42,056 nt of DNA from Phycisphaerales bacterium (GCA_012965315.1 DTSO01000018.1:1-42056), one strand, 5' to 3'. Numbered from the stretch's first letter, positions 27,295-36,278 are shown. Numbers and translations: made by a program. The notes: a model not told the origin generated them from the sequence alone.

Positions 27295-28811
27295 AGTGGT
27301 TTCAACTTATTTTCTAAATGTCGCATGAGTGGGTCGGATGAGAGTGGTTTGCCTGTAACTTTTTCGCATAAATCTGCAGCTCGATATCGCCTACCGTTGC
27401 AGTGAATATTTTCATTAAGCCAAGTTTTCAAACTGCCAAATTCGCCACGTGCAAATTGTTCATACATGTCTGGAATCGCTACCATTGCTGTTTCAAAAAA
27501 TTGAGCACAGTATAAATTGCCAAGTGTATATGTTGGGAAGTAACCCATTGCAGTCATCGACCAGTGAATGTCTTGTAGACATCCTTTTGTATCGCTTGGT
27601 ACATCTATGCCAAGATATTCTTGGTATTTGGAATTCCACGCTTCAGGAAGATCTGCAACTGCAAGTTCGCCCTTCATCAACATTCGTTCAAGTTCAAATC
27701 GAATCATAATGTGCATGTTGTATGTCGCTTCATCTGCTTCGACTCGAATGTAATCTGGACGTACAAGATTTGCGCCACCGTACACATCGTCAAACGAAAG
27801 AGACGACGTTGCATCTCCAAAGAATTCACCCATTTTCGGGTAACACCATTTCCAAAATGCTTCACTGCGTCCAACTTGATTTTCCCACATTCTGCTTTGC
27901 GATTCATGTATACCAAGCGATACTGCGTGACCCATCGGAGTACCGACGTGATCGAACAATAAACCTTGTTCATAAATGCCGTGTCCTGCTTCGTGCATGG
28001 TCGAGCCGATTGCATCGTTAACATTATTTTCGTGAAATCGAGTTGTCAATCGAACATCACAGCAGTGCGTTCCACTGCAAAATGGGTGTGTTGATTCATC
28101 GAGACGGCCGGCTTCAAAATCGAAACCAATTTGTGTTGCAATTGAACGGACAAATGCTTGTTGCTGATCGATTGGCAATGCAATTTCATTAAATGCATTG
28201 CTTGGTTTTGTTGAACTGCCCATTATTTCATCGAGCAATGTTTGTAGACGCTTGCGAAGTGGCGTGAACACTTCACTCACTGCCGCAGCAGTACATCCAG
28301 GTTCGTAATCTTCTGCAAGTGCGTCCCATGGCTCCCCGCCTTCTGCCCAACCATAACATTCTGCTTTCCGTTGCAACAATGAAACAATTTTTTCGAGCCA
28401 TGGCTGAAACGCCTTAAAATCATTATTTTTGCGAGCTTCGACCCAAGCATTCTGACCTTTACTTGAAAGCATCGCTTCTTCTTCTACGAGTTCCGTTGGC
28501 AATTTCGTTGCTCGGTCGTAACCGTGTCGAATTTCGCGAATGTTTGTCGCAGTAACACTCGTTGTATCGCTAATCAAATCGCTATCCGCTTCACATGCTT
28601 CTAGAAGGTCAGAAATCTTCTGGTCGGTAACTAATTCGTGGTGCATTTTTGAAGTGAGTGTAATTTGGTCCGCTCGAAACTCAATGCCACGTTTTGGCAT
28701 CATGACTTCTTGGTCCCAACTCAAAAGTGAAATTGTTGCGCCAAGTGCATTTGCATCTTTGGTTTTCTTAATTAGTTGATCATATTCAGTTGAAGTTGCG
28801 ATAGTTGTCAT
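27279..28811 (-). CDS. Carboxypeptidase M32 (Taq family)
   Basis: This 510-residue zinc metallopeptidase removes C-terminal residues from peptides. The zinc motif is HEAGH (H273, E274, H277), and the downstream HESQSRMWEN (HES at 302-304) provides further ligand/catalytic residues, both diagnostic of M32. No signal peptide is visible, so it is likely cytoplasmic. The start ATG 28811 has AAGGA eight bases upstream. Length matches the family (about 500). It overlaps the convergent anmK by 16 bases. It lies about 90 bases from the ankyrin lipoprotein gene on the same strand, with a perfect hairpin between. Confidence 0.94.
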   Translation of the reverse strand: MTTIATSTEYDQLIKKTKDANALGATISLLSWDQEVMMPKRGIEFRADQITLTSKMHHELVTDQKISDLLEACEADSDLISDTTSVTATNIREIRHGYDRATKLPTELVEEEAMLSSKGQNAWVEARKNNDFKAFQPWLEKIVSLLQRKAECYGWAEGGEPWDALAEDYEPGCTAAAVSEVFTPLRKRLQTLLDEIMGSSTKPSNAFNEIALPIDQQQAFVRSIATQIGFDFEAGRLDESTHPFCSGTHCCDVRLTTRFHENNVNDAIGSTMHEAGHGIYEQGLLFDHVGTPMGHAVSLGIHESQSRMWENQVGRSEAFWKWCYPKMGEFFGDATSSLSFDDVYGGANLVRPDYIRVEADEATYNMHIMIRFELERMLMKGELAVADLPEAWNSKYQEYLGIDVPSDTKGCLQDIHWSMTAMGYFPTYTLGNLYCAQFFETAMVAIPDMYEQFARGEFGSLKTWLNENIHCNGRRYRAADLCEKVTGKPLSSDPLMRHLENKLKPLYGLA

Positions 28812-28847
28812 AGATGTATTCCTTAATTTGAATGTACATCATAACGA

Positions 28848-28875
28848 CAGCGAACCGCCAAATGGCGGTTCGCTG
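28848..28875. terminator. Perfect 12-bp hairpin between two reverse-strand genes
   Basis: CAGCGAACCGCC and GGCGGTTCGCTG pair perfectly around a four-base loop. It sits after the ankyrin gene stop (28903) and before the M32 start (28811). It lacks a following T-run on either strand, so it may be a transcript-end or mRNA stabilising structure rather than a classical intrinsic terminator. Confidence 0.6.
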
Positions 28876-28902
28876 ATGAAATCAATTAAATGTTATCGTG
28901 AT

Positions 28903-30711
28903 TTACTTCGACTGCTCATTGAGATAAGCGACGACTTCCTCTGCCCCGTCATCTGTGCGATTTTTCGCTAAATCAAGTGGTGTTACACCGCTAGCATTTT
29001 TAGCGCTGACATCAGCACCTGCTTCTACGAGTAATACGATTTTTTCGAATGAAACGTTATTGCTTTCTGTTGCAATGTGTAATGAAGTTGAACGATTCTT
29101 ATCAATTTCTTTTACATTTGCACCGGCTTCAAGCAGAAGTTTCACACTTTCTACTTTACCAGTTCGAACAGCATGCATTAACGGCGAACGCTTTTCAGCA
29201 GTATCCACAACATTTACATCAGCATCTGCTTCAAGAAGAATCGCAACTGATTTAGAATCGCCAAAACCTGCTGCCCAAAGCAGTGGTGTATATCCAAGAA
29301 CTAGATCAACAGTGTTTGCATCAGCACCAACATCTATCAGCGCTTGCACGCCATCTGGTGAACCAAACCCTGCTGCCCATGAAAGAGCCGTACCACCGAG
29401 CCGATCGCGTGCTTGAATATCTGCACCAGAATCAAGCAACAAGATAATTGTTGCTGGGTTTTTAGAGCGAGCGGCGTGCATCAACGGTGTCCGATTAACA
29501 CGGTCTACGCGTTCTATTTGTGCACCTAAAGCAAGCAATGCTGCTGTTGTTTCTTCATCACCACTTTCAGCGGCAACGCTTAATAAAGCAACACCTTCTT
29601 TGTTAACGGCGTTAAATTTGCCTTTGTCATCATTGATATATTCAATGACTTTATTTCCACGACCACTCTTAATATATCGAGCGAGTTGATCACCGGTAAG
29701 TGGCTGTGTTGGATCTTTAATTGGAAGACCACCGCCAGCACGTCGTTCTGAAATGAGACGATTTAACTTTTGTCGTTGTTCAGCGGACAATCGAATATTT
29801 GTCGTAATTTCTGTGCAAAGAGGATGATCGGTTCGAATCGTCACCTTCGTTGTTTGCACGATATCCCAGAACATATCCCAATCTAATACGAGTTCAATTG
29901 ATGGTGATGCTTCGGTTGGCAATTCAGCGATTGCTGGCAAAATCGAAGTAACCTTAAACGACTGATCGTCGACTGATTTCAACGTTAAAATCGTAGTTCC
30001 GGTTTCTTCGTTAATTACAATTGGTTCTGAATCTAATGTGATGTAAGAAATAGTTGTTGCTGTCACAGGCAAGCGAAGGGATGGATAACCATCAATTGAA
30101 AATGTCACTGTTTTTGACATTTTTCTAGCTCGACCTTTACCGTTCATTGTTACTGTAATTTCAGTCGTTTCACCAGGCTGTAGCACAGTGCCACTTTTGA
30201 AGTCGGAAGTTGTACAACCACAACTTGCTTTTGCTTGAAGAAGAGTAACTGGTTTATCACTTGTATTTTTTAGTGAAACCGTACCGCTTCCTTTTTCGCT
30301 TGTTGAGAACTCACCCAAGTATAATTCTGCTGGGGTTGCTACAACTACTTGTTCCAACAGCGCGGCAGAATCGCCAACAACAGGTTGATTAGTAGCCGAT
30401 GGCTTTTTAGTCATGTTGTTTTTGAGTGCATTATTGAGATCTTTGAGTTCGTTAGCATTTAGAGGAATAATTTTTTGTTCCACTCCGTCCTTGCCTAAAA
30501 CTGGGGCTTTGCTCTTTGGAACTTTACTCTCAGGTTTGCTGTTATTCGTTGCAAGAGATGGGCCTTTAGCCATATCTTTAGTCTTAACTTTTACAGTAGT
30601 TGAAGTGGTCGCTGCCTCTGCGTCACCGCTTGATTGGTCACAACCAACATTGATGCTCGAAAATGCTGCAAGAGCAATAATAATGATGTATTTTGAAACT
30701 TGTTTGTTCAT
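28903..30711 (-). CDS. DUF1573 + ankyrin-repeat lipoprotein
   Basis: This protein of about 602 residues begins with a lipoprotein signal (hydrophobic helix, then INVGC|DQ). A low-complexity K/T/S linker leads to a DUF1573 domain at about 120-225 (VSLKNTSDKPVTLL, then ASCGCTTSDF), and a C-terminal array of ankyrin repeats runs from about residue 345 to 600, with repeated GADxx and TPLxxA signatures. It would be tethered in the periplasm or on the outer membrane, binding partners through the repeats. I chose ATG 30711, because the longest frame starts with TTG at 30729; GGAAG precedes. The DUF1573/ankyrin pairing and a surface-lipid anchor are unusual. The partner is unknown. Confidence 0.85.
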   Translation of the reverse strand: MNKQVSKYIIIIALAAFSSINVGCDQSSGDAEAATTSTTVKVKTKDMAKGPSLATNNSKPESKVPKSKAPVLGKDGVEQKIIPLNANELKDLNNALKNNMTKKPSATNQPVVGDSAALLEQVVVATPAELYLGEFSTSEKGSGTVSLKNTSDKPVTLLQAKASCGCTTSDFKSGTVLQPGETTEITVTMNGKGRARKMSKTVTFSIDGYPSLRLPVTATTISYITLDSEPIVINEETGTTILTLKSVDDQSFKVTSILPAIAELPTEASPSIELVLDWDMFWDIVQTTKVTIRTDHPLCTEITTNIRLSAEQRQKLNRLISERRAGGGLPIKDPTQPLTGDQLARYIKSGRGNKVIEYINDDKGKFNAVNKEGVALLSVAAESGDEETTAALLALGAQIERVDRVNRTPLMHAARSKNPATIILLLDSGADIQARDRLGGTALSWAAGFGSPDGVQALIDVGADANTVDLVLGYTPLLWAAGFGDSKSVAILLEADADVNVVDTAEKRSPLMHAVRTGKVESVKLLLEAGANVKEIDKNRSTSLHIATESNNVSFEKIVLLVEAGADVSAKNASGVTPLDLAKNRTDDGAEEVVAYLNEQSK

Positions 30712-30779
30712 GTCTAATCTTCCGTACAATTCCTATCGATGGACTCAAAAAAATGGGGGATTCTGTATTGTAAACAAAT

Positions 30780-30799
30780 ACCGCTTAAGAGAAAGCGGT
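30780..30799. promoter_or_regulatory. 7-bp hairpin in a divergent leader
   Basis: ACCGCTT and AAGCGGT flank AAGAGA. It sits between the ankyrin lipoprotein gene (reverse) and the MEMO gene (forward), about 70 bases upstream of the former start. It could be an operator or a leader hairpin. Confidence 0.3.
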
Positions 30800-30903
30800 G
30801 ATTATGGTACAACGTGTTTGTTGGCATATTATTGCCCGTACTGCAGTCATATCTACTACCTTAGACGGTTTATTCGCCCCTGAAACACTACTTGGAGTCC
30901 ACA

Positions 30904-32103
30904 ATGCCATTCTCGGACCTTCCCGAACATCTCTATATGCCTGCTCTCCGCCAATTTCAAGCATGGCCAATGCAAAAAGACGGAAAGCAACTTGTTGCAT
31001 TACGAGAGCCCTTCATGCTGACAAAAGAGACACTTGTTATCCCAGCAGGCGTTTTTGCTGCTTTTCAATTTATAGATGGCGAGTCAACCGTTGAAGAAAT
31101 AATAGAAAAAACAAAGGCCAATCCTGAGCATTTTATTGAACTAATCAACAAACTTGACGGTGTGGGATTACTCTGGGGACCAACATCAAAACGGCTTGAA
31201 GAAGAAGCAGTTGCAAAACTAAAAGATGAAGGAACATTTCCTATTCGATCCAGTGGCTCGCTTGGCGAAAACGCTGACGCATGCCAAAAGCAAATCGAAG
31301 CATGGTTTTCAGAAATTGAAGATCCAGAGTTTGAAAATCCTGTAAAGGCAGTCGTTGCACCACACTTAGATTATGCACGCGGCTGGCCAAATTACGCTTC
31401 AGCATATTACACTTGGTCAAAAACAGATAAACCAGATCGAGTTGTCATTCTTGGAACAAATCATTTTGGAAATGGTGACGGCGTTGTGCTTTCAACGATT
31501 GGTTTCACAACTCCTCTTGGTTTTTGCCCTGCAGATGAAAATGTAGTCGCCGCATTAACTGACAAGTTTGGCACATCTATTACTGCTGATTTTCTCGATC
31601 ACGCTGCCGAACATTCCATTGAATTACATCTTCCATGGATTCAATATTGTTTTGGTGATGTCCCTGTTGTTGCAGCATTGATCCCAAACCCGTTAATCGA
31701 AATGATCGAAGATGATGGTGAACGAACGGGCACGGAAGAATTTGTTAATGAGTTAAAAACAATACTGCATGACCTTGGTGGTACTACGTTGTTTATCTCT
31801 TCTGCAGACTTAAGTCACGTTGGTCAACAATTCGGCGAACCGAGGCCAGTTGACGACCAACGAAAATTTGATGTCGAACGACATGACCGTGAGATGATGG
31901 CAAAGTTCATCGAGAATGATTCGAGCGAATTTATCGAAGCGATGAAATGGAACAATAATGCTACACAGTGGTGCAGTATTGGAAACATGGCTGCCATTTT
32001 ACAATTGGTAGATCCTACTGAAATCGAGTTAATTGATTATCGCCAAGCATGTGACCAAAAAGGAATTGCACTTGTTTCTAGTTGTTCAATGGCGCTTCTT
32101 TAA
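30904..32103 (+). CDS. MEMO/AmmeMemoRadiSam system B protein with PqqD-like N-terminus
   Basis: Of 399 residues, about 150-395 form the MEMO1 domain, with APHLDYARGW, the ILGTNHFG segment and SADLSHVG providing the metal-site histidines typical of the family. Residues about 20-95 (LREPFMLTKET through GVGLLWG) look like a PqqD-type winged helix: short strands, an FxxxLxGxxTVEEII-like helix, then a turn. MEMO proteins are linked to radical-SAM/AMMECR1 partners in many bacteria; none is adjacent here. I chose ATG 30904 over the TTG at 30892, since GGAG lies six bases upstream. The cytoplasmic reaction is unknown. Confidence 0.8.
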   Translation: MPFSDLPEHLYMPALRQFQAWPMQKDGKQLVALREPFMLTKETLVIPAGVFAAFQFIDGESTVEEIIEKTKANPEHFIELINKLDGVGLLWGPTSKRLEEEAVAKLKDEGTFPIRSSGSLGENADACQKQIEAWFSEIEDPEFENPVKAVVAPHLDYARGWPNYASAYYTWSKTDKPDRVVILGTNHFGNGDGVVLSTIGFTTPLGFCPADENVVAALTDKFGTSITADFLDHAAEHSIELHLPWIQYCFGDVPVVAALIPNPLIEMIEDDGERTGTEEFVNELKTILHDLGGTTLFISSADLSHVGQQFGEPRPVDDQRKFDVERHDREMMAKFIENDSSEFIEAMKWNNNATQWCSIGNMAAILQLVDPTEIELIDYRQACDQKGIALVSSCSMALL

Positions 32104-32206
32104 CCATTAAACTGCTATTTTCAAATCTTACGAGTTATTTGAGCCTTCGATGGAACCACGAGGATGGTACGTGCGAAGAAGTTAGTACATCATTACCCCC
32201 ACATGG

Positions 32207-32238
32207 AACCCGTATGTTTTACAACAGCGGGTTTTTTT
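32207..32238 (+). terminator. Rho-independent terminator after the MEMO gene
   Basis: AACCCG pairs with CGGGTT around a 15-base loop (with a possible inner GTT/AAC), followed by seven T residues. It lies about 100 bases after the stop at 32103. Confidence 0.65.
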
Positions 32239-32289
32239 ACAATTGGCTACTGAGTTACACATAAGCAGAAAACTCGCAACAATATATAA

Positions 32290-32736
32290 ATGATTGCAGT
32301 CGTCCAACGCGTTCTCAACGCAAGCGTTACCGTAGAAGTACCTCCACATTGCGAAAGCATACAAGATGGTCTTTGCATTTTTCTTGGTATTGAAACAGGC
32401 GATGATTCTTCGCAAGCAAAATGGATGGCGAAGAAACTTTCCAATTTACGCCTTTTCAAAGATGAAAATGAAAAAATGAATTTATCGCTTCAAGATATTG
32501 GTGGCGAACTATTACTCATAAGTCAGTTCACGCTTGCTGGAGATTGTTCAAAAGGAAACCGACCAAGTTATATCAATGCAGCGCAACCTGAAATTGCAGA
32601 GCCACTTGTAGAATTAGTTCGAGATTTTCTACAGACAGAGCATAAAATCGCTGTAAAAACTGGTGTTTTCGGCGCAATGATGAAAATTGAACTTACAAAT
32701 GATGGTCCAGTCACACTTATCGTGCAACGAGATTAA
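32290..32736 (+). CDS. dtd: D-aminoacyl-tRNA deacylase
   Basis: This 148-residue enzyme hydrolyses D-amino acids from mischarged tRNA. The family motifs MIAVVQRVLNASV, SQFTLAGDCSKGNRPSY and the C-terminal NDGPVTLIV (GPVT motif) are complete. Length is normal. It starts about 186 bases after the MEMO gene, past a terminator, and is separated from the glycosylase gene by 10 bases, so the two may be cotranscribed. The ATG at 32290 has no clear ribosome-binding site. Confidence 0.96.
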   Translation: MIAVVQRVLNASVTVEVPPHCESIQDGLCIFLGIETGDDSSQAKWMAKKLSNLRLFKDENEKMNLSLQDIGGELLLISQFTLAGDCSKGNRPSYINAAQPEIAEPLVELVRDFLQTEHKIAVKTGVFGAMMKIELTNDGPVTLIVQRD

Positions 32737-32746
32737 GATACGCTAA

Positions 32747-33421
32747 ATGAATATTGAAACAGCAAAACTTCACCTCGAAACAAGCAAACTCATGGGAGTC
32801 AACTTTCTTCCTGTAGGAATTGAAGCAACGCCGACTGAAAACGACAGCGATTCAAACATCGATAAACAATCACTACTTGAACAACTGTGTGCAACCCACG
32901 ATTCGTCTTGCCCACTCTGCGCTACACCAAACCACACTCAAGCAGTTTTTGGTTCGGGCAATCCAGATGCCTCGTTACTTTTCGTTGGTGACGCGCCTAG
33001 TGTTGAAGAAGTTCAACGAGGAATTCCGTTCGTTGGTGAAACTGGGGAAAAATTAGACCAGATTATTCTGGCAATTGGTTTTAACCGAGATGATGTTTAC
33101 ATTTCAAATGTCATAAAAAGTAGGCTCGAAGATGATCGAGCTCCGCTTCCCACTGAAGTTGAACAATGTGGTACTTTTCTGCAAAAACAGATCGAAATTA
33201 TCGAGCCAACCGTCATCGTTACCCTTGGCTCAGTTGCCACAAAATACGTTTTAAACACAAATGATGACATTTCACGGCTCCGGGGGCAATGGGGAGAATT
33301 CCGAACTATTCCCGTTTTGCCAACCTTCCACCCTGCTTTTCTTCTGCGAAATTACACCAAAGAAAATCGCCAGCAAGTCTGGGATGACATGCAAAAAGTC
33401 ATTTCTAAATTAAAGCAATAA
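32747..33421 (+). CDS. Family 4-like uracil-DNA glycosylase with one cluster cysteine replaced
   Basis: This 224-residue protein resembles family 4 uracil-DNA glycosylases (UDGa): GSGNPDASLLFVGDAPS, GIPFVGETG, and LPTFHPAFLLRN. The Fe-S ligands of the family are four cysteines; here C55, C58 (CPLC) and C141 are kept, while the third, in the usual NVVKCR context, is serine (S125 in NVIKSRLEDDR). Motif A is GDAPSVEE instead of the common GEAPGxxE. An N-terminal extension of about 50 residues precedes the ligand pair. It follows dtd by 10 bases. It may bind an altered cluster or have lost it. Confidence 0.82.
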   Translation: MNIETAKLHLETSKLMGVNFLPVGIEATPTENDSDSNIDKQSLLEQLCATHDSSCPLCATPNHTQAVFGSGNPDASLLFVGDAPSVEEVQRGIPFVGETGEKLDQIILAIGFNRDDVYISNVIKSRLEDDRAPLPTEVEQCGTFLQKQIEIIEPTVIVTLGSVATKYVLNTNDDISRLRGQWGEFRTIPVLPTFHPAFLLRNYTKENRQQVWDDMQKVISKLKQ

Positions 33422-33624
33422 ATCGCCTCTTGCAACCCCTTATATTGCAGGTATTTGTAGCACAAGTGCATTTTTCGTAAAAAAATAAAGGGTTTTTCCT
33501 TGATTTTTTAAAAAAATCGGCAACAATACAACCGTAACAAGGCGGGACAGCGCTCAGGAAGCACTGTTTTCAATATCATTTTTTCCCTTCTCTCAGGACA
33601 AGGTTCTTAGGACAATAAAGTCAA
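33422..33624. other. AT-rich intergenic region
   Basis: Contains GATTTTTT-A-AAAAAATC (around 33510), a weak AT-only inverted repeat, and three CTYAGGA words (33553, 33592, 33606) before the next gene. Nothing coding was seen. Confidence 0.4.
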
Positions 33625-34182
33625 ATGCAACTCCCAGAAAAACTAGTAGATCAACCGACATATAGCATGGCTCTTTTTAGAGCTGCTATCCATCCTGAAT
33701 TTTTCGAAATTGAGGACCGGGTCAGTGTTCAGCATAACGATTACGACTTTGAAGCATGGCTTCTAAAGGGTTCCCATGTGCTTCGTTTTGAATATGAAGG
33801 CACTTGTGTAACTGAAGTTATCGCAGCAAATATTGATGACCTGCCAGAACGAGGACATGTAACATCACTTGTTTGTGCAGGTGAACGTGATCATGAACAA
33901 GATTTTGGTGACAGAATTACACTTATCAATTCAATGCAAATTGAATTACTCCCTGAACATTTGTTCGGCGATAGTTATAACGAACTTACTGAATTCGCTA
34001 AAGAATCAAAAGCAAAATTCATCGAGTACACGAATGATGATGGTGTAAGAGGTGTAAGTATTATTGACGTGCAACGATTTAGTGAAGAATTGCATGTTCA
34101 GTCATATCACCTTTCGTCCAAACATGGCGTTGTGCTCCGCACACAATCCATCTTTGAAATCAAACCTGAACCAACCCAATAA
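33625..34182 (+). CDS. DUF2617-like protein of unknown function
   Basis: The 185-residue acidic protein has no signal peptide or membrane helix. The general pattern and the closing SKHGVVLRTQSIFE segment resemble DUF2617 proteins, which are known mostly from Actinobacteria and Planctomycetes without a function. Middle residues include GERDHEQDFGDRITL, also consistent with that family. The match is by eye. The ATG at 33625 is preceded by GGACAATAAAG with no strong ribosome-binding site. The stop is 5 bases from that of the convergent membrane protein at 34188. Confidence 0.55.
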   Translation: MQLPEKLVDQPTYSMALFRAAIHPEFFEIEDRVSVQHNDYDFEAWLLKGSHVLRFEYEGTCVTEVIAANIDDLPERGHVTSLVCAGERDHEQDFGDRITLINSMQIELLPEHLFGDSYNELTEFAKESKAKFIEYTNDDGVRGVSIIDVQRFSEELHVQSYHLSSKHGVVLRTQSIFEIKPEPTQ

Positions 34183-34187
34183 GTAAC

Positions 34188-35573
34188 TTAATCGTTTGGT
34201 TCTGGAACGTTTGTTCCTTGAATAATTCCGCGTGACCAAATAGTTCGCGTGTTTTGACCATCGCATGCTTTTCGCATGAGTAAGTAAAGCATCGCACTCG
34301 TGCTGAAGAAACCACTAAATACCCAGCCAATCATTAAGTCGCGGACAATTGTCTCCCACAACTGAACTAAAAAACCTGCGCCTGATTCATACCACGCAAG
34401 ACCCATGATTGGGATTGAATTATTTTGGACTGCCCCAGCCCCACTCAAAGAATTATTTAACGTTCCTGCACCAACTAAATTCGCAGTAATATCCAAGGTT
34501 AAATGCGTAAGCAATCGAATAACTAGATAGCCAAGCACTAATGAAACTACAAGGACGATTAAATAGCCAAGGTAGCGGATCACATTCGAAAATAAATACG
34601 CAAAAGAGCGTTGGATTGATTCTTCACCACCGCACCCTTCTGTAACTACTGAGGGAATTAACATTGGGAAACATGCTGCATAAGCAACTGCAATTATTGC
34701 GACTAAAAAACCAAGTAACAAGGCAACGCCGTAAAGTAATCCACCGATAAAGTTCAACCATGGGATGCTGAGCAGAACCAAGCCCATCAAGAGTAAGAAA
34801 ATGGTAATAGCCGCTACAAACATTACAGGAGCACAAACTGCTGTTAACAATTGCCTCCATCGAGATAATGCAAAATCAAGCGCTTCAGCCATACTCAAGC
34901 GCTCATTTCGTGAGTGCCAGCACACTTGCATTCGTGCAATTGCGCCTCCACCTATACACAGTACATATATCAACAAAAAACCATACAAACTTATGAACGA
35001 ATGGTATCCACCCTTCCAAAGAAGTATTGGAAGTTCCCAAACAATTGCAACAACGCCCTGCCACATATTCACTGCGTCGGCACGAAGCCCTGCATCGACA
35101 ATGGCATTCCAATTTGTTGCAACATACGTTGCTGATGCTTCAAACGGACCACGTACTCGAACAGATTCTAATTCTAGGTAAACGCGTTCAAATTCGATTC
35201 GCTCTTTTTCTATAACTCCACCTTCAAAAGTAAAATCTTTCCACGCCTCTAACAAATAAATTTGTGCGTCTTCTACCGACCAAGTGTCTGAACCCTCCGG
35301 GGCGACATGACCTAATGAAGTTGCGGCTTGTGCAATAGAAAAAGCCCTTGCTTGTTCAAGGTCTTCTTGAATAATTGAACCGTCTAATGTTGTGGCGTCC
35401 ACATTTGAAACAGAATCCCAAATACTTCCTGCTGCTAATAAAACAAGAACCATACCGAACGCAACAAACAATCGTGCTGGATGCATCGAACTTGAAATTG
35501 CTCCGAAGATCCTTTGAAATTGAAATATGGTTCCAAATTCAACGCCATCAACAATTGTCTTCTGTTCCCTCAT
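34188..35573 (-). CDS. Multi-pass membrane protein of unknown function
   Basis: This 461-residue protein has a hydrophobic helix at about 35-55, then an extracytoplasmic-looking domain (about 60-175), and about five or six further helices in the second half (about 185-440) with a GGLLYGVALLLGFLVAII core. No enzyme motif is recognised. Planctomycetes carry many such proteins without known role. It is monocistronic by position, convergent with the DUF2617-like gene. No function is proposed. Confidence 0.75.
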   Translation of the reverse strand: MREQKTIVDGVEFGTIFQFQRIFGAISSSMHPARLFVAFGMVLVLLAAGSIWDSVSNVDATTLDGSIIQEDLEQARAFSIAQAATSLGHVAPEGSDTWSVEDAQIYLLEAWKDFTFEGGVIEKERIEFERVYLELESVRVRGPFEASATYVATNWNAIVDAGLRADAVNMWQGVVAIVWELPILLWKGGYHSFISLYGFLLIYVLCIGGGAIARMQVCWHSRNERLSMAEALDFALSRWRQLLTAVCAPVMFVAAITIFLLLMGLVLLSIPWLNFIGGLLYGVALLLGFLVAIIAVAYAACFPMLIPSVVTEGCGGEESIQRSFAYLFSNVIRYLGYLIVLVVSLVLGYLVIRLLTHLTLDITANLVGAGTLNNSLSGAGAVQNNSIPIMGLAWYESGAGFLVQLWETIVRDLMIGWVFSGFFSTSAMLYLLMRKACDGQNTRTIWSRGIIQGTNVPEPND

Positions 35574-35812
35574 AGCGATATTCTAGCATTTGAAAACGCC
35601 ATCTAAGCACATTTATCAAAACCTCTCAAGAATAAGAACTGACTGAAATGGAAGATAAATCTCTAAAAAGGTACTATTTGAGACATGAGGAGTCTTCTGG
35701 CAAGATAAACCGGGCATCTACGTTCTAAATAAACTAAATGCAACAGAGAGTCTTCAAAAATGACGATTAGATAGACAAGCAATGCTTAATTGCCTATATA
35801 TTGAACAAACCA

Positions 35813-36232
35813 ATGTTTCAGAAACTAACAACAATTTTACTACTAACAGCCATCGCGGTACAAGCCGTTTTTGGTGGGTTAAATGACAGCGTTGCAATCT
35901 GCCTTGGGGGCGGGCACGAACATGAAGCAACTGAAGTTGTTGAACATTGCGAACTTGAATGCAGCCACCAAAGCGAATGGCCTACGCCAATTGTTGAAGG
36001 TGAAGATGTAGGAGATTGCAGTTGTACAGATGTTGAGCTTTCGCTCATCACTCTGCTCACAAATCCAAAAGATAACGATGTTGTAGATCTTCTGGTATTT
36101 GCATTACTTCCAACAATTCCCTCACACCCTTTCTTGAATTTCGACGAAGCATCGTTGCATGCTTCTTTTGAATTTCCGCCAGTTAGGCAGGAACACTTAC
36201 TAGTTCTGCGTTCAACTCGGCTTCAAGTTTAG
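35813..36232 (+). CDS. Small secreted His/Cys-rich protein of a metal efflux operon
   Basis: The start of the mature frame is a signal peptide (MFQKLTTILLLTAIAVQAVFG), followed by a short segment rich in metal ligands (GGGHEHEATEVVEHCELECSH, then DCSCTD) and an unstructured C-terminus. Small proteins of this sort are seen directly upstream of heavy-metal RND operons and could bind metal in the periplasm. The longest frame begins at TTG 35801; I prefer ATG 35813. It precedes a CzcC-like gene by about 80 bases, with a hairpin at 36260-36278. Not a known family. Confidence 0.55.
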   Translation: MFQKLTTILLLTAIAVQAVFGGLNDSVAICLGGGHEHEATEVVEHCELECSHQSEWPTPIVEGEDVGDCSCTDVELSLITLLTNPKDNDVVDLLVFALLPTIPSHPFLNFDEASLHASFEFPPVRQEHLLVLRSTRLQV

Positions 36233-36259
36233 ATCCATATCTATTTTCTTTAGTTCACT

Positions 36260-36278
36260 CAATTACTACGAGTAATTG
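36260..36278 (+). promoter_or_regulatory. Hairpin inside the metal efflux operon
   Basis: CAATTACT and AGTAATTG pair perfectly around ACG, between the small secreted protein and the CzcC-like gene. TTGTGATGTTTT follows. It could be an attenuator, processing site or leader hairpin. Confidence 0.35.

Noticed and set aside
33510-33528. AT-only palindrome as terminator
   Set aside because: GATTTTTT/AAAAAATC pairs only A-T in its centre; not stable enough to call a terminator.
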